Shown here: piece by piece, positions 36,205-48,487 of the stretch
Layout: each line of letters opens with the position of its first letter
How positions within the stretch are numbered: position 1 is the stretch's first letter
Assembly: GCF_034190915.1 (NCBI RefSeq)
Contig: NW_026947488.1
Location: 2,056,501-2,120,500 of the forward strand
Direction: 5' to 3'
From: Cavia porcellus
Taxonomy: Eukaryota > Chordata > Mammalia > Rodentia > Caviidae
Length of the DNA: 64,000 bases
The notes under the pieces: generated by a model
Databases searched by the model: none
Seen by the model: the letters and a program-made list of their open reading frames with translations, nothing else
What the model was told of the DNA's origin: nothing
Position numbers and translations under genes: made by a program

Positions 36205-38325
36205 GCGGGCCACCAGCTCGCAGGAAAGTGTGTTCCTTGGCCCGGGCACTGAGGCCACCAGCATCCACGCGCCCACCACGCCTTGCCCAAGACCCTTTTG
36301 TGTGTCTGAGCTTCGTGGCCAGTACACCTCATTTCCTCACTCTCCATTTCCTTGGAAGGGACATTGCTTTTGCTCCAAAGCCCGCCACACCTCCAAGAAT
36401 ACTTCTGAGTTCTCCTGGAGTTCTACATGAACGCAGTGGGGTTTGATTTTCACGTGCCCAAGACTGGCCTGGCACCAGGGCCTCTGGTGATGAATCCTGC
36501 ATTCTGGCCGTCATCTTCCCTTCGCCTTACCTTTGCAAACCATCAGCTGCAGCACTAGCACTGCCGAGGTCTGGGTGTGCAGTCCTCGGGAGCCTGCTGA
36601 GGTTGCCCGGTCTCACATACTCAAGTGTCCATCTAGAGATTTCGTTTTCTGTATGTGGCAGAGTGGCCCTGGACCAGCAGTGTCTCCCAGCATCAGCGCC
36701 TGCTGGCTCTCTCCACTTGAGCAAAGCTTCAGAGCCTCCCACATCACCACTGGCTCTGGAGTCAGTTTAAGCTGCCAAGAACAGGATCCAGGTCTGTTCT
36801 TAGACTTGTTTTCAAGCATCATGTCACTGTGAAATCTTGTAATGCAATGTCGTATATACCCTGTAGGGCTCAGCAGAACCAGGCCAGCCTTTGCAAGCCC
36901 CATCCTCTGCCTTGACAGAATCCACTTGCCTGTGACCCTGGAACTTTAGGACAGCTGCTGACTCTTGGCTCTTGACTTTCTTAAGCAATACTGTGGCCAA
37001 GAAATGTACTCATAACCTGGGATTTGGCCCTGTGGGGTTCCTTTCCAGTGTGCCCAAGGCATGAACCAGGCAAGGTGTAGATCAGAAATTGAGCTGATAC
37101 TGTAGGGATGGTTTGCCCTGGCTGATGAGGGATCACCACCAACTCACCAGACCAGGGACAGTGGGTCTTAGAGAAACTGGTCCAGCAGGGCCCATGGTGT
37201 GACCAGAAATCACACAAAGGCACATGACCAGCGTGCACTCCATGACACCCTCAGTCAGTGCCTTTTCCTCATCCAAAACTCAGCCTTGGGCAATTCAGCC
37301 AGCACCAGCCAGTTACCAGGTGACTGTCATTGCCCCTGCTGTGCAGCCTGGCAGCCACAGGCCACCTGGGCCATCGTCAGCATTTCCAAGTTCATCCAAT
37401 GTTTCTGCAGTGGATCATGTGGCCATCTGCTGTCCCACCATAAGCACTGAGGAACCAAGGGATACTGCTGGTCTCCGAAATGGCCATTCTGCCGTCATCT
37501 GCTGGCAGCTATGCTAAGGGGAGAGGCGAAGCTTGCTGCTTGAAGGGCTCAGCTGCCTGCCTTTGGGCCTCTCCCTGCACACACCCTGATCCTCCAGGCC
37601 CCAACAGCAGTGAAGGCCAGAGTCCAGGAAGGCAAAGCTGTAGGCCAGGGGGAAACCAGCTGTCATTCTGTCATGGAGCCTCCCTCTCAGCACACCAAGG
37701 GTAACCTCCAAACTCGAGTGCACCTGAGACCTCACCCCCTGGTACTGGGCCTAAATGTAGGCAACACTCTGGCTGTGCTGCCACAATGGTGTCTCCGGGG
37801 CACTTGTTACAAACGTGGTAACGGACTGGCTGCTACACACTGCTCTGGTTTACAACCTACTCTGGGCCACATCCCCTCAGGACTTGCATGGACATTAGTA
37901 TCCAAAAATGACTCAGAAACACAATGGTAACTTAACTTTGTGTTATTTATGTAGGGAGATTCAGTCATTTACCATACTGGCCGGTTTTAAGTCCTCGTGT
38001 ATGTCCTTACATATAAGGCCAAGAGCTGCCACTGTGTGGTATCTGAGAGCTGCTACAAACAAAGCCAACACTTAAACCAAATGACAGACTGGTCCTGTCA
38101 TCCTCTAGACCACGTCCAGAAGTCTCGAGCTGTGTGCAGGGTGTTCAGCTGGGCTGTGACCAGGCCAAACCAGACCTGGTATTGCTTCCTCAGCACCCAG
38201 CAGTTGTGAACATACGTGTGCAAAAATGAGTGTCTGACCTCAGAATGTTCAAGTTCTTTGTTACGGATTGTTTTCAAGTGAACTGAGTATTTGTCTGTTG
38301 AAGTAAAACTGTTTTTGCAAAATAC
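36205..38325 (+). other. CABLES2: CABLES2 3' UTR (proposed)
   Basis: About 2.1 kb of mostly unique, moderately AT-rich sequence with no SINE follows the stop codon. No canonical AATAAA was seen in sense before the convergent RPS21 gene. The most plausible end is the AGTAAA at 38302. Confidence 0.6.
38302..38307 (+). terminator. CABLES2: Candidate variant poly(A) signal of CABLES2
   Basis: AGTAAA, a known weaker variant of the hexamer, is followed by a U-rich stretch and, about 25 bp on, by TAGTTTGTCTTTC, a fair GU-rich downstream element. Confidence 0.45.
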
Positions 38326-38450
38326 CCCATAGTTTGTCTTTCAACAAAGCAGGTACCCTGCCCCTTCCACCAGTCACCCATGTAGGCAAGCGCCAGCCCT
38401 GCTCCCCAGCCCTAGGGACAGAATGAACCAATACAGGTGCTTTCTGACTG

Positions 38451-38456
38451 TTTATT
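38451..38456 (-). terminator. RPS21: Poly(A) signal of RPS21
   Basis: TTTATT on the + strand is AATAAA on the minus strand, 36 bp after the RPS21 stop codon, as expected for the very short 3' UTR of ribosomal protein mRNAs. Confidence 0.85.
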
Positions 38457-38491
38457 TGTGATAGATTTTCCACATCCACAACTCTCGCCAT

Positions 38492-39433
<942 letters not shown>

Positions 39434-39442
39434 ACTGAGGCC

Positions 39443-39617
39443 CTGCCTAGGGAGTCAACGCACGGCGCCAGGAGTTCAGACCTGCCCTGCGTGCGTGACC
39501 CCAGCACGATGCCCCCTGCCCCCGCGCGCACGTTCGGAACCCCGCCTCGACAGATCCCGCACCTCTAGAACCCCGCCCGGGCCGGTCCCCGCCTAAAACC
39601 CACCCCGCGCTGCTCAC
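39443..39617 (-). other. RPS21: RPS21 intron 1
   Basis: This 175 bp intron separates the non-coding first exon from the ATG exon. The donor GTGAGC and the acceptor ending GGCAG are good. No C/D or H/ACA snoRNA boxes were recognised in this or the other RPS21 introns. Confidence 0.7.
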
Positions 39618-39655
39618 CTACAGCCTCCACGACGCGCACGAGCAGAGAAAGGAAG
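39618..39655 (-). other. RPS21: RPS21 non-coding first exon with 5' TOP start
   Basis: On the minus strand the sequence CTTCCTTTCTCTGCTCGTG begins in an oligopyrimidine tract, as in 5' TOP mRNAs, and ends GGAGGCTGTAG before a GTGAGC donor. Starting at a C near 39652-39655 would put RPS21 under mTOR/LARP1-type translational control, as known for ribosomal protein mRNAs. Confidence 0.75.
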
Positions 39656-40300
39656 TGGCTCTTCCCCAGAATGCGGTATCGAGAGCAGAGGCGGGGCCTC
39701 CACGAGCGCTTCCGGGTCACGCAGCCGTGGGGAGTCGGCCCAGTGGGCCGGCCAGGCAACTTCCGCTTCCGGGGTGGACAGCCTACGCCCCGCCCAGTCT
39801 TGCTGCGCTTGCGCCTGTCTCCTCGGTGCGGACCGCGCGCTATGTCGGATCTCAGCCCGTGACTGTCTCGTCAGACCGGGCACAGACGCCTCGCTGCGGG
39901 CCCCGGAGAGAGGCGCCGGCGGCCCTGAGGACAGCGGCGAAGGAAGGCGCCCAGCCGGCCGTGGGCGTTTGGGGGCGCCCTCTGGACAGCCGCGGTGGAG
40001 AGATCGCCGGCGGGGACGCGATGAGCGTGGTTCCGGCGACAAGAACAGGGAGAAGACGGCCAGTGGGGCCTCGGTCGGGTCCGCTCTGGGCGGAGCGCCT
40101 GGGCGTAGTCGGACGTGGAAGCCGAACCCTGGGGAAACCGAGGCCTGAACAGGGCAGGAGCGGGGCCCCGCCTAGAAGCAGACCCCGCAGCCTTGCCCTG
40201 CACGGTCTGCGCCTGTCCCCACCCCACCCGGCCGCGCTGAGAAGTGCTCCTGCAGGTTCCTTCCTGGGGAACACAGAAAATCCCGACTGCTGGTGACGTC
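39656..40300 (-). promoter_or_regulatory. RPS21: RPS21 CpG-island promoter
   Basis: CpG-dense sequence extends from about 39.1 to 40.3 kb. Upstream of the TOP start are GCTTCCGGGTCACG (39708 area) and CAACTTCCGCTTCCGGGG (about 39757), ETS/GABP-type sites common in ribosomal protein promoters. No TATA box was seen. The island extends 600 bp upstream, so divergent transcription on the + strand is possible. Confidence 0.75.
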
Positions 40301-41925
40301 CAGAGTTACTACCCCAAACGCGTGGAGCTCAGGCCGTCCCCAGGAGGAAAGCTCGAGATGGCACAAGTCCTTCCTCCCTGGTGCGCAGGCCGAGCCCCAG
40401 GAGTCTCAGGAAACCCCGACGCCGTCCTGTTCCTCAGGTTCCAGGCCCTCTCTCTGACCCAAGCTTGCCTCTGACTGAACGGTCAAGAACCCTCCCAAAA
40501 CCAGGTTTGCCTTTCACTTGCCAAACTGCTTGTCATTAACAGTTGACAGTGAGCTGCGTGCCTGAGGTCATCTCCCCAGGGACGTGAGCTGCCCACTCAG
40601 CCACTGCACCCTGCGGGCACGCGAGACACAAACCTAAGTACCCGAGCCTGTGAGAGCTGAGACTCTTCCCACCAGCAGCCAGTGGGCAGTGTGTCTGTGG
40701 GCGCTGCCACTAGACCCCGCCCGCGCCAGAGGTGAGGGCGTTGATCTTGGTAATCTACAAACCTCGAGCCCCCAAACTCGAGTTTTAAAATGAGGCAAAA
40801 ACATTTTTAAAAAGTTGCGCTGATTTATTTTATCCTGGGCCCAGTAACACAGTGCAGTTGGAGATTGCAAAAGCTGTGTGTTTACTTGCTGCCTTTAAGT
40901 ACATATCACAGTTTACAAAGTAAAGGGGTATGGGCGTGGATCAGGAAATCTAATGAGGAACAGCTTTGTTTTTCTTAGCAGAGGATAGAGTAATCTAGCA
41001 GTAATTAAAATCTTTGTTAGCTTATTTTAGCACGACATCTGTTATTTGTAGAGGGGCAACAATGGTTAACATATCAATTAAGCTAGGTTTTTAGGGATTT
41101 ACAGCTCTTTACAGAGGAGAGCATTGGTTAACATATCAATTAGGTCACCCAGAAGAAAAGAAAAACGCATACGGAGCAGTAGGCCACATGACTGGTATTT
41201 TGGTATAATACAAATAAAACGAAGCTCTTTTTGCTATGTACAACAGTTGAGAGGACATCTGCACCTGGCGTGGCCATATCTGTGTGGGACGGCCCAGCAA
41301 AGACAGATTAGAAGATTCTCTTAAACTGGAGGCCCAGAGATCTGTAGAGGCCTTCCGTGAACACTCCCTTTCACTACACTGCCCCCAGGCCTTCCAGAGA
41401 GTTCCAGAGACAGGACCCAGTGCTCCCACAGGGCTGGAACACTACCCATTCCCATCAGCCAGGTTGGCAAATGAGGTACTCAGATCTTCCCTCAGTAATG
41501 GCAAATAATTACCCCCACCCTAAATGCTGCGCTGGTCACACTTGAATCACAGAAGTAATACCTGAAAGGATCAAAGTGATTGTGAGCAATTTGGCTGTCC
41601 CAAAAAAAAGCTTACAACGTTTTTTGTAGGGATACAGTCAACCCTAAGCATCCAGCGAGGTCAAGTTCATGTAGTCTGGCATCAACTTAAATACTACCAG
41701 GCACACAGTGAACCAGGGAAATGTGACTGCTAATGAGAGGAAAAAGCAATCCATGGGTGGATCCACAAGTGACACAGATGTTAGAAGTAGCACACAAGGA
41801 CATTATAAGTCTGTTCAAAAGTTCAGTAAAGTGAAAAACAAACCAAAAAGTCCTAATTCAGCTAGTGGATAATAAATTTCCACAGCTGAGGTAAACACTT
41901 AAAAGTCACTTAAAAAGAAGTGAAG
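40301..41925. other. Intergenic region, mostly unique, AT-rich from 40.8 kb
   Basis: No exon recognised. Composition drops to AT-rich at about 40.8-41.3 kb and contains a short local duplication; this part might be an old LTR fragment, but no terminal TG...CA or poly(A) signal pattern was clear. No SINE noticed before 41.93 kb. Confidence 0.5.
41048..41142 (+). repeat. 62 bp imperfect tandem duplication
   Basis: GGTTAACATATCAATTA occurs at 41064-41080 and again at 41126-41142, 62 bp apart. The preceding 18 bases are also similar (TTTGTAGAGGGG and TTTACAGAGGAG), so the unit is a short diverged duplication. Confidence 0.8.
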
Positions 41926-41931
41926 TCTAGA

Positions 41932-42187
41932 CCAGGTGTGGTAGCACACTCCTACGATCCCAGGACATGGGAGGCTGAAACGGAGGTCTCAAATTTGGCC
42001 AGTATGAGCGCCTTAATGAGTTCAAGATCATTCCGGTGTATCTGGCCAGATCCTATCTCCAAAAAAAAGGCTGGGTGGGGTAGCCCCAGGGAGACGAGAG
42101 GATCAGCCTGAACTACAACATGAGTTCAAGGTTCAAGGCCAGCCTCAACCTTAGGGTGAAACAGTATCTCAAAAAAAAAAAAAAAAA
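41932..42187 (+). repeat. Two B1-like SINEs in tandem
   Basis: First copy 41932-42068 (CCAGGTGTGGTAGCACACTC to GATCCTATCTCCAAAAAAAA); second about 42070-42187 (GCTGGGTGGGGTAGCC to an A17 tail). Confidence 0.75.
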
Positions 42188-42291
42188 GGCACATAGGTAG
42201 TAGAGATATGATAGCTGAAAAGGTTCCAGATTTGATAAAAACTAAACTCACAGGTACTACCGTAGAGAATTGATAAAATGGGGGGGGGGTT

Positions 42292-42402
42292 GGCTTTTTG
42301 CTTTTTTAAGACCAGATTTCACTATGCGGTTCACTTGCAGTGATCCTCCTTCCTCAGCCTCCCAAGTTCTGGGATTACAGGTGTGCATTACCTTGCCTGA
42401 CC
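42292..42402 (-). repeat. B1 SINE, antisense
   Basis: The complement of a B1: ACCAGATTTCACTATGCGG, then CTTCCTCAGCCTCCCAAG and CTGGGATTACAGGTGTGCA. Confidence 0.8.
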
Positions 42403-43014
42403 CAAGAAGTGATAAATTTTTGAGATGGATTGATTTACCCTGATGTAAACATTACACAGTATGTATGTTTATCAAGATATGGTGAGAGATCCCATAAATA
42501 CATACAATGTATATATCAGTCTTTTTAAAAAAACATTCAAGAAGCTCAACAGACTCCAAGACATGTATGAAATGTACATAATGACATTACTCAAAACAGT
42601 GCTGAGGAGAAAGTTACAGGCCGTGACAAATGAGTGCTAAAAGAAAAAGAAGAAAAGGGTCCAGGAAAAAGGGCATTACATACAGAGGAACAAGGAGAAA
42701 GGTGGGCTGGGTGGGCCGGTGCGTGCGGCTAACTCCAGCACCCAGGCGGCTGGGATGAGAGCAAATTCAAGCCGGCATAAGAAAACGGGAGATGAATCTG
42801 AGTGTGAAGCCCTGCATAATACACTTTCTTATTGGAAACAAAGCAAGTGAGAAGACTGATAAAACATCTGAAAGTACTAAAAGAATCTGTCGACCTGTGA
42901 TTCTAGACCCAGTAAAAATGTCATTCAGAAATGGTGAGTGATGTCTCAAACTGGCAGAGCAGTCGGCTCCAAACACTTGTGCTTTCATGGAAATATTTTT
43001 AGATAAATCATTGG
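42403..43014. other. Intergenic gap inside the SINE block
   Basis: AT-rich, mostly unique sequence. A weak B1 remnant (GGGCCGGTGCGTGCGGCTAA to CAGGCGGCTGGGATGAG) lies at about 42712-42760. No gene seen. Confidence 0.5.
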
Positions 43015-43312
43015 AGCCAGGTGTGGTGACTTTTGGCAGTAATCACAGTCCTTTGGAGGTTGAGGTCGGAGGATCATCATGAGTTCAAGGCCAGTCTGGG
43101 GTCCATAGTGACTTCAAGACCAACTGGAACTATATACTAAGACCCTGTCTCAAAGTAATGAGTCAGGTGTGGTGGCAACGTGCCTGTAATCCTAGAACAC
43201 AGGACTCAGCAGGCTGAGGCAGGAGGTTGTCACAATTTTGAGGCCAGCATGGGCCACATAGTTCCAAGTCTCTCTGAACTACATAGAGTGTCTCAAAAAA
43301 ATAAAAATATTA
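43015..43312 (+). repeat. Two B1 SINEs in tandem
   Basis: First copy about 43015-43155 (GCCAGGTGTGGTGACTTTTG to ACCCTGTCTCAAAG); second about 43163-43312 (CAGGTGTGGTGGCAACGTGC to GTGTCTCAAAAAAATAAAAA). Confidence 0.8.
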
Positions 43313-43348
43313 ATTATACAAACTAATTTCGTCAAAACTGCTAAGCAT

Positions 43349-43447
43349 GGGGCTGGGGATTTAGCTCAGCAGCATAAGCACCTGCCTTGCAAGCAGGTGG
43401 TCTTGAGTTTGATCCCTGGTACTGATAAAAAACAAAAAAGACAAAAA
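43349..43447 (+). repeat. ID SINE, sense
   Basis: A near-intact tRNA-Ala-like ID body starting GGGGCTGGGGATTTAGCTCA, through CCTTGCAAGCAGGTGG to GAGTTTGATCCCTGGTA, with an A-rich GATAAAAAACAAAA tail. Target duplication AAAACTGCTAAGCAT (43334-43348) and AAAACTGCGAAGCAT (43448-43462), one mismatch. Confidence 0.92.
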
Positions 43448-43519
43448 AAAACTGCGAAGCATAATTTTATAGCAGTCAATTGAACACTGAAGCAAGAAAA
43501 AGTTTACTCGAGAATGACA

Positions 43520-44035
43520 GGCAGCCAGATATGGTGCTGCCCGCCTGTAATTCCAGCATGCAGGAGGAAGCTGGGGCAGGAAGATTTCAAGAAGTTCTTA
43601 AAGCTTCACAGCCACCTGAGGTAGAGAGGAATGGGAGTGTGAGTTAGCGTCTGAAAGCTGGCGGGGACCCAGGTGGAGAGCAGCTTGGGGGTCGCACTTG
43701 CACACGGAGCTCATGGGAGGGGAAAAATGCTGGAGCAAAAATGGTTTCATCGCTGGCCTGGAAATGCACGGCCACAACCCCAGCACCCGTGACGCCGAGG
43801 GGAGCTCAATGGGTCCCAGGCCAGCCCAGGACCCTGTCTCATAAGAAAAGAGAAGAGAAAACGGTACAATGTTTCCTTAACAAGTGACAGCCGGTGTAGC
43901 AACACAGACCTGTAAGCCCAGCTCAAGGGAAGCTGAGGCAGGAGGGTAGCAAGTCCTGGGTGGGCTGCTCAGAGGCTGTGCCGGGCTGGGCGAGCACCCA
44001 AGGGCTTGAGCTCCAGTATCACCCCAAAACAATTC
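43520..44035 (+). repeat. Diverged B1 and B1-dID remnants
   Basis: Three weak copies: about 43528-43600 (ATATGGTGCTGCCCGCCTGT), about 43760-43860 (CCCAGGACCCTGTCTCATAA) and a B1-dID at about 43889-44030 (GGAAGCTGAGGCAGGAGGGT, ending GAGCTCCAGTATCACCCC). Confidence 0.55.
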
Positions 44036-44472
44036 CCATGTGACCCATCAGTTTCGCTTCTAGGGAAAGAAATGAAAGCAAAGACGCAGATACTTGTTTT
44101 TTTGTTTGTTTTTGTTTTTATTTTCAGACACCTGCTAGCTATAACCTGGAGGACTTTATGTCAAAGAAAATAAGCCAGACACAAAAATACATTTTATGAA
44201 AAAAATTTTTAAATACATATTTTATGACTCCCCGTACATGAACTATCTAGGCGAGGTAGTACCTAGAGACACGAGGTAGCTAGAATGCCAGAGGCTGGGG
44301 ACAGGCCTCTGGAGTCACTGCTTCGTGGTTTCAGACTCTTGAGGGTAATGAAGTCTTCTGGAAACGTATGGTGACAATGCATACGTAGAACTACAGAGGT
44401 ACCTAGTGCTGCTGAAGCCTGCGCTTACAAATCGTTCAAACGCCAAGTTGTATGTGCACATTTCACAAGGAA

Positions 44473-44565
44473 AACAGGGCCAAGGATTTAGCTCAGTGGC
44501 GTAAGTGCCTGCCTGGCAAGTGCATGGTTAGGAGTTTGATCCCCAGTACCAAAAGAAAAAAACTA
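44473..44565 (+). repeat. ID SINE, sense
   Basis: GGCCAAGGATTTAGCTCAGT, then GTGCCTGCCTGGCAAGTGCA, ending GTTTGATCCCCAGTACC and an A-rich tail. Confidence 0.85.
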
Positions 44566-44569
44566 CAAA

Positions 44570-47190
44570 AAATGAACTTTGAGCTTTTCACCATGAAAAA
44601 TCACCCCAAAATGAAGTATGCCCGATGGGGCTGTGTTGGGAGCTCTGCTCACCAAAACTGCAGGTAACGGTGTCAGGTCCGGTGGCCTTTCTGTTTGGAA
44701 CTCAAACCCAGGGCCTTGCACAACTGGGCACACACTCACCATTGATCTAAAATATGGCTAAATGGCTCACGGGCCAGAGAAGTGGACGTGTGTGACGTGC
44801 GTCCAGGAAGTGGTCTATCCCTTGAAGGTAGAAACCAGAAACATGCTACAACCCCAAGACATCATCCCACACAGACACCAACGCTGAACTCCAGACTGAA
44901 AACCAGGCCCCTAAGGTAACTGACAGAGCAGAACGGGAAGTTCTGTCTAACAGGCCACAAAAGAGGTGGAGAGGAATTCGGGAGGAAATTCTCAGCCCCG
45001 AGGAAGTCATGAAAAGAGGGAGGCAGGAGGGAGAGCTGCTCAGAGGAGCAGGAACACACAGGTCCGCGGTGGTGGGGACACGGTGGGGACCCCCTCGAGG
45101 GGAAGCCAGCCCAGGAGCCTGACATCCCACACTGAGAGGGAGCTGAGCTAGCAGCTGGGTGGGGGTGCCAAAGGTGAACTGGTTTCGGTTACTGCAGCGA
45201 AATATCTGAGGCAGCGAACTAAGGAGGAAGAAAGGTTTACTTAGCTGCCAGTTTGGGGGTTCAAAGGCTATGAGTGGGCAGTCAGGTGAGCTTGACTTGG
45301 GCGAGGGCAGCAGATGGGGGAATATGTTACAAGTGACCAGTCACATCCCAGACCGGTGCTCTCAGAGGCCAGTGTCCACGGCACCCTTCAAAGGCAAAGC
45401 CCCAGTGACCTAGGGGCCTCCCCACACTGCCACCCCTGGGCCACGCCTTTGCACAGGGGCCCTTGAGAGGCCTAACATTGAAGCCATAGCACCACCTGTG
45501 CCAGGTAACCTGCCCATGCCCAGAACACACAATAAAAGAAACCAGTGTGGGCATCCCAGACCTGGAAGACCTCAGGAAGGATGCGTGGCATTGTCTTCCA
45601 CCACGACATGGGCCAGTGTTAGACACCCCATTCATTCAAAGGGCACACGGCACAGACTGAGCTGCAGCAAGAAAACCAAGCTGCGTGGCATAGGACAACA
45701 AACGACTGCAGAGACCCTCGCTCAGAGTCAGTGTGAGTGCGGGGACTCAGACACCACTGACCAGCGGGGTCCAACAGACATTTCTAGAACACCTGCGTCA
45801 CACTCTGCAGGGGCCCGCGGGACGTCACCAAGGCGAGTCTCCATGACAGACTCAGTCCCTGACCCAGATGGAACTAACTCATAATTCAGTGACAGGAAGA
45901 GTTGAGGCACCGACTGTGACACCGAGCTCCCGCATAGCAGGAGATCAAAGGAGAGAAAGCCGGACGGGCTCCGAGGCAGATGAAGACCCCGCGTGGCGCC
46001 CGGGTCTGCGGCCCTGCTAAAGCACTGCTCCTGCTCGGGAGGAAGCTGGGTCCACGCCTGCTGAGGGAGAAGAAAGGCCCCAGATCCTGGCCTCAGTGTC
46101 CACTAAGAAACTAGAAAAAAGAATAAAGCCCAAAGTAAGTAAAATAAGGCAAATAATAAACAGAACAGACCAACAGAACTGAAAACAGAAAAAGCCAGGC
46201 GCGGTGCACACGCCTGTAACCCTGACACATGCAGGCTGAAAGAGGTCACAGGCTTTTGGGCAGCGCTGAGCCTGAGCACACGTGCAGGGCTGTGGCGGGG
46301 CCCAGGCACGGCTGAACTGAGAGCAGGAGACACCTCAGGGGGCAGGAAAGGCCACCCTGAGGCCACTGGGAGACTTTCTGGGTAGTTTGCCTTAATTAGC
46401 ATCGTCTTTTGCTCTGAGGGGTCCTTGAGTCCCTCCCAAGGTCCTGCTCAGGTTTCCTCCATTGTCCACTCAGCTCCTTGCTTGTCCTGATTAAATAAGG
46501 GCTGCCCAGCATCAGTCGGCCACCGGCTAGCAGTTAGGAGCTCTGCCGAGATCTCCCTCCTCCAGCAGCCATAAAGACCGTGCATGTGTATCATTCCTTT
46601 GATCCTCTGCCCTGCACCCGTCTGGGGTTTTGGCGGCCTAGGTACAGATCCCAACAACAAACTCAAGCCAAGCCTGGGCAGCCTAGCCAGATCCTGTCTC
46701 ATACACAGCAACAGCAGCAAAGGCTGAGTGCGTAGCTTAGCAGAGCTGTGGCCCAGAACACACAAGGCTGGATTCAATTCCTGGTACTGCAAGAACATGA
46801 AGTCACAAAGGAAAAACTGCACAGTCATTCCACAGGGTACGAAAAGGAATCATTTGGCAAATCCAACATTAGAGGAGAGGGAGAGAAAGGGAACGAGAGG
46901 GAGCCGGGCAGCAAACTGGGAGCAGCGGGGCTTCCTCAGCGGGCGGCATGGCACCTTCAACGCTGCCCAGTGGCAGCTCCTGTGAAGGACACTGCCTCAG
47001 GTCAGGAGCAGGCGAGGGCGCCGGCCCAGGTCCTGCACTCAGCAGCGTCCTGCTGGAGAAAGATGACAGACAGCCACCTCGGGAAGGAAGAACTGAACTG
47101 TTCAATTTTTATTAGTAATGATTACATTTCTTGTGGGGAGTTGGTATATACATGAAATTTTTTTGAGGTACCGGGGCTTAAACAGAAATT
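44570..47190. other. Intergenic, low SINE content with fragments
   Basis: Besides the repeat at 45170-45490, there is a B1 scrap near 46196-46225 and a B1-dID 3' portion at about 46655-46795 (GCCAAGCCTGGGCAGCC to CAATTCCTGGTACTGC). No gene was found; open frames here lack family resemblance. Confidence 0.5.
45170..45490 (+). repeat. Old interspersed repeat, family not named
   Basis: GGTTACTGCAGCGAAATATC, AGGAAGAAAGGTTTACTTAG, CACGGCACCCTTCAAAGGC and CCCAGTGACC followed by a clustered CCC-rich stretch match, as recalled, the arrangement of a common rodent/mammal interspersed repeat. Name not certain. Confidence 0.45.
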
Positions 47191-47199
47191 CTCCTTCCT

Positions 47200-47325
47200 T
47201 TCCTTCTTCTTCTTTGATTTGTTGAGACAGAGTGTGTAGCCCAGGCTGGCCTTTAACTTGCACTGATGCTCCTGCCTCAGCCTCCCAAGTGCTGGAATTA
47301 CAGGGGTGCGTGACCACACCCAGCC
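47200..47325 (-). repeat. B1 SINE, antisense
   Basis: GTTGAGACAGAGTGTGTAGC, then CTGCCTCAGCCTCCCAAGTG and GGAATTACAGGGGTGCG. Confidence 0.8.
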
Positions 47326-47394
47326 CAAACCCAAGTTCTTGCACATGCTAGGCAAGTGCGCTCCTGCTAAAATGCCACCTTAGACCTTTCTGTT

Positions 47395-47612
47395 TCGCTT
47401 TTCTTTTCTTTCTTTCTTTTTTTTATTTGTACTGCGGATCAAACTCTGACCTCACACTTCCCAGGCAGGCGCTTGCACTGCTGAGCTAAACCCCAGCCTT
47501 GTTTCTTATTTGAAGGTCTACGTTACACAGGCTGGCTTTGAACTTGCAATCCTCTTGCCTCAGCCTCCAAATTAACTGGGGTTAGAGGTGTGCACCAGCA
47601 CACCTGGCTAAG
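47395..47612 (-). repeat. B1-dID SINE, antisense
   Basis: A T-rich tail, then the complement of an ID arm (GTACTGCGGATCAAACTC to GAGCTAAACCCCAGCC) and of a B1 arm (GTTACACAGGCTGGCTTTG to GTGCACCAGCACACCTGG). Confidence 0.8.
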
Positions 47613-48178
47613 CATCAAACTTTATTATAAGATGACTTGATTATATGGCAAATCCAGCAGAACCTATGAAATAGCTAGTAGACCTAATAGACAGATTAAG
47701 GGGTGTCAGCATACAATAGCAACACACAAAAATTAACATATTTCCACATAGTAGCAATGAAGGACTGAACATTGAAACGGTAAATCAGTAGCATTGCCAG
47801 AAGATCTAGGGGTAAACCTGAGGAAAGCTGTGGGGGATCTGTGCACTGCACAGCGCAGGCTCTGCCAGGGAAAACAGGGTCCTGTACAGGAGCGCTGATT
47901 CCAGGTGTCTACAAGTTATTTCCTAGCAGCCGTGACACGGTCCTGATCAGATCCCTGCTGGTCCCCAAAGTGTGTGCAGCGCCACAAGGGACGCACAGGA
48001 AGCTCTGGAAAAGGACAGACTTGGGGGATCCGTTGTCATCTCCAAGGTGGACGCTAAGTCGTGGACACAAAATTAACTTCAGATGGGTCAGCAAGTCAGT
48101 GTAAGGTCACACAGCTTCCAGAGAAAATGGGCCTTTTTATGATGCTTAGCAAGGCAAAACTGTCTTCAGTTCAATACT
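47613..48178. other. Intergenic gap in the SINE block
   Basis: Unique sequence, AT-rich to 47.8 kb then mixed. No exon, RNA gene or clear repeat seen. Confidence 0.5.
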
Positions 48179-48192
48179 TACAATGTAACTTT

Positions 48193-48295
48193 GGGTTTTT
48201 TTGTTTTTGTTCTTTTTGTTTTTTTGTTACAATTGAACTCATGACCTCGGGCTTGCCAAGCAGGCACTTGTGCCACTGAGCTAAATCCCCAGCCC
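48193..48295 (-). repeat. ID SINE, antisense
   Basis: A T-rich tail, then AATTGAACTCATGACCTCGG to GAGCTAAATCCCCAGCCC. Target duplication TACAATGTAACTTT (48179-48192) and TACAGTGTAACTTT (48296-48309), one mismatch. Confidence 0.9.
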
Positions 48296-48487
48296 TACAG
48301 TGTAACTTTTAAAGGATAAATTGAGTTGTATCCAAAAATGTAACTTCTAGCACAAACTATAGGAAGCAGAAAATATTTGCACATCTTGTAATGTAATCAT
48401 TGTACTGCAAACATGTACTAATAAACATTGGGAAAAATGGATTTGGAGAAACAATATTTATAGAGAGTTCAAACTCAATAATTAAAA

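Noticed and set aside
43349..43421. tRNA-Ala-like sequence with A and B boxes
   Set aside because: It is the body of an ID retroposon, with A-rich tail and target duplication; the same form recurs many times in the window.
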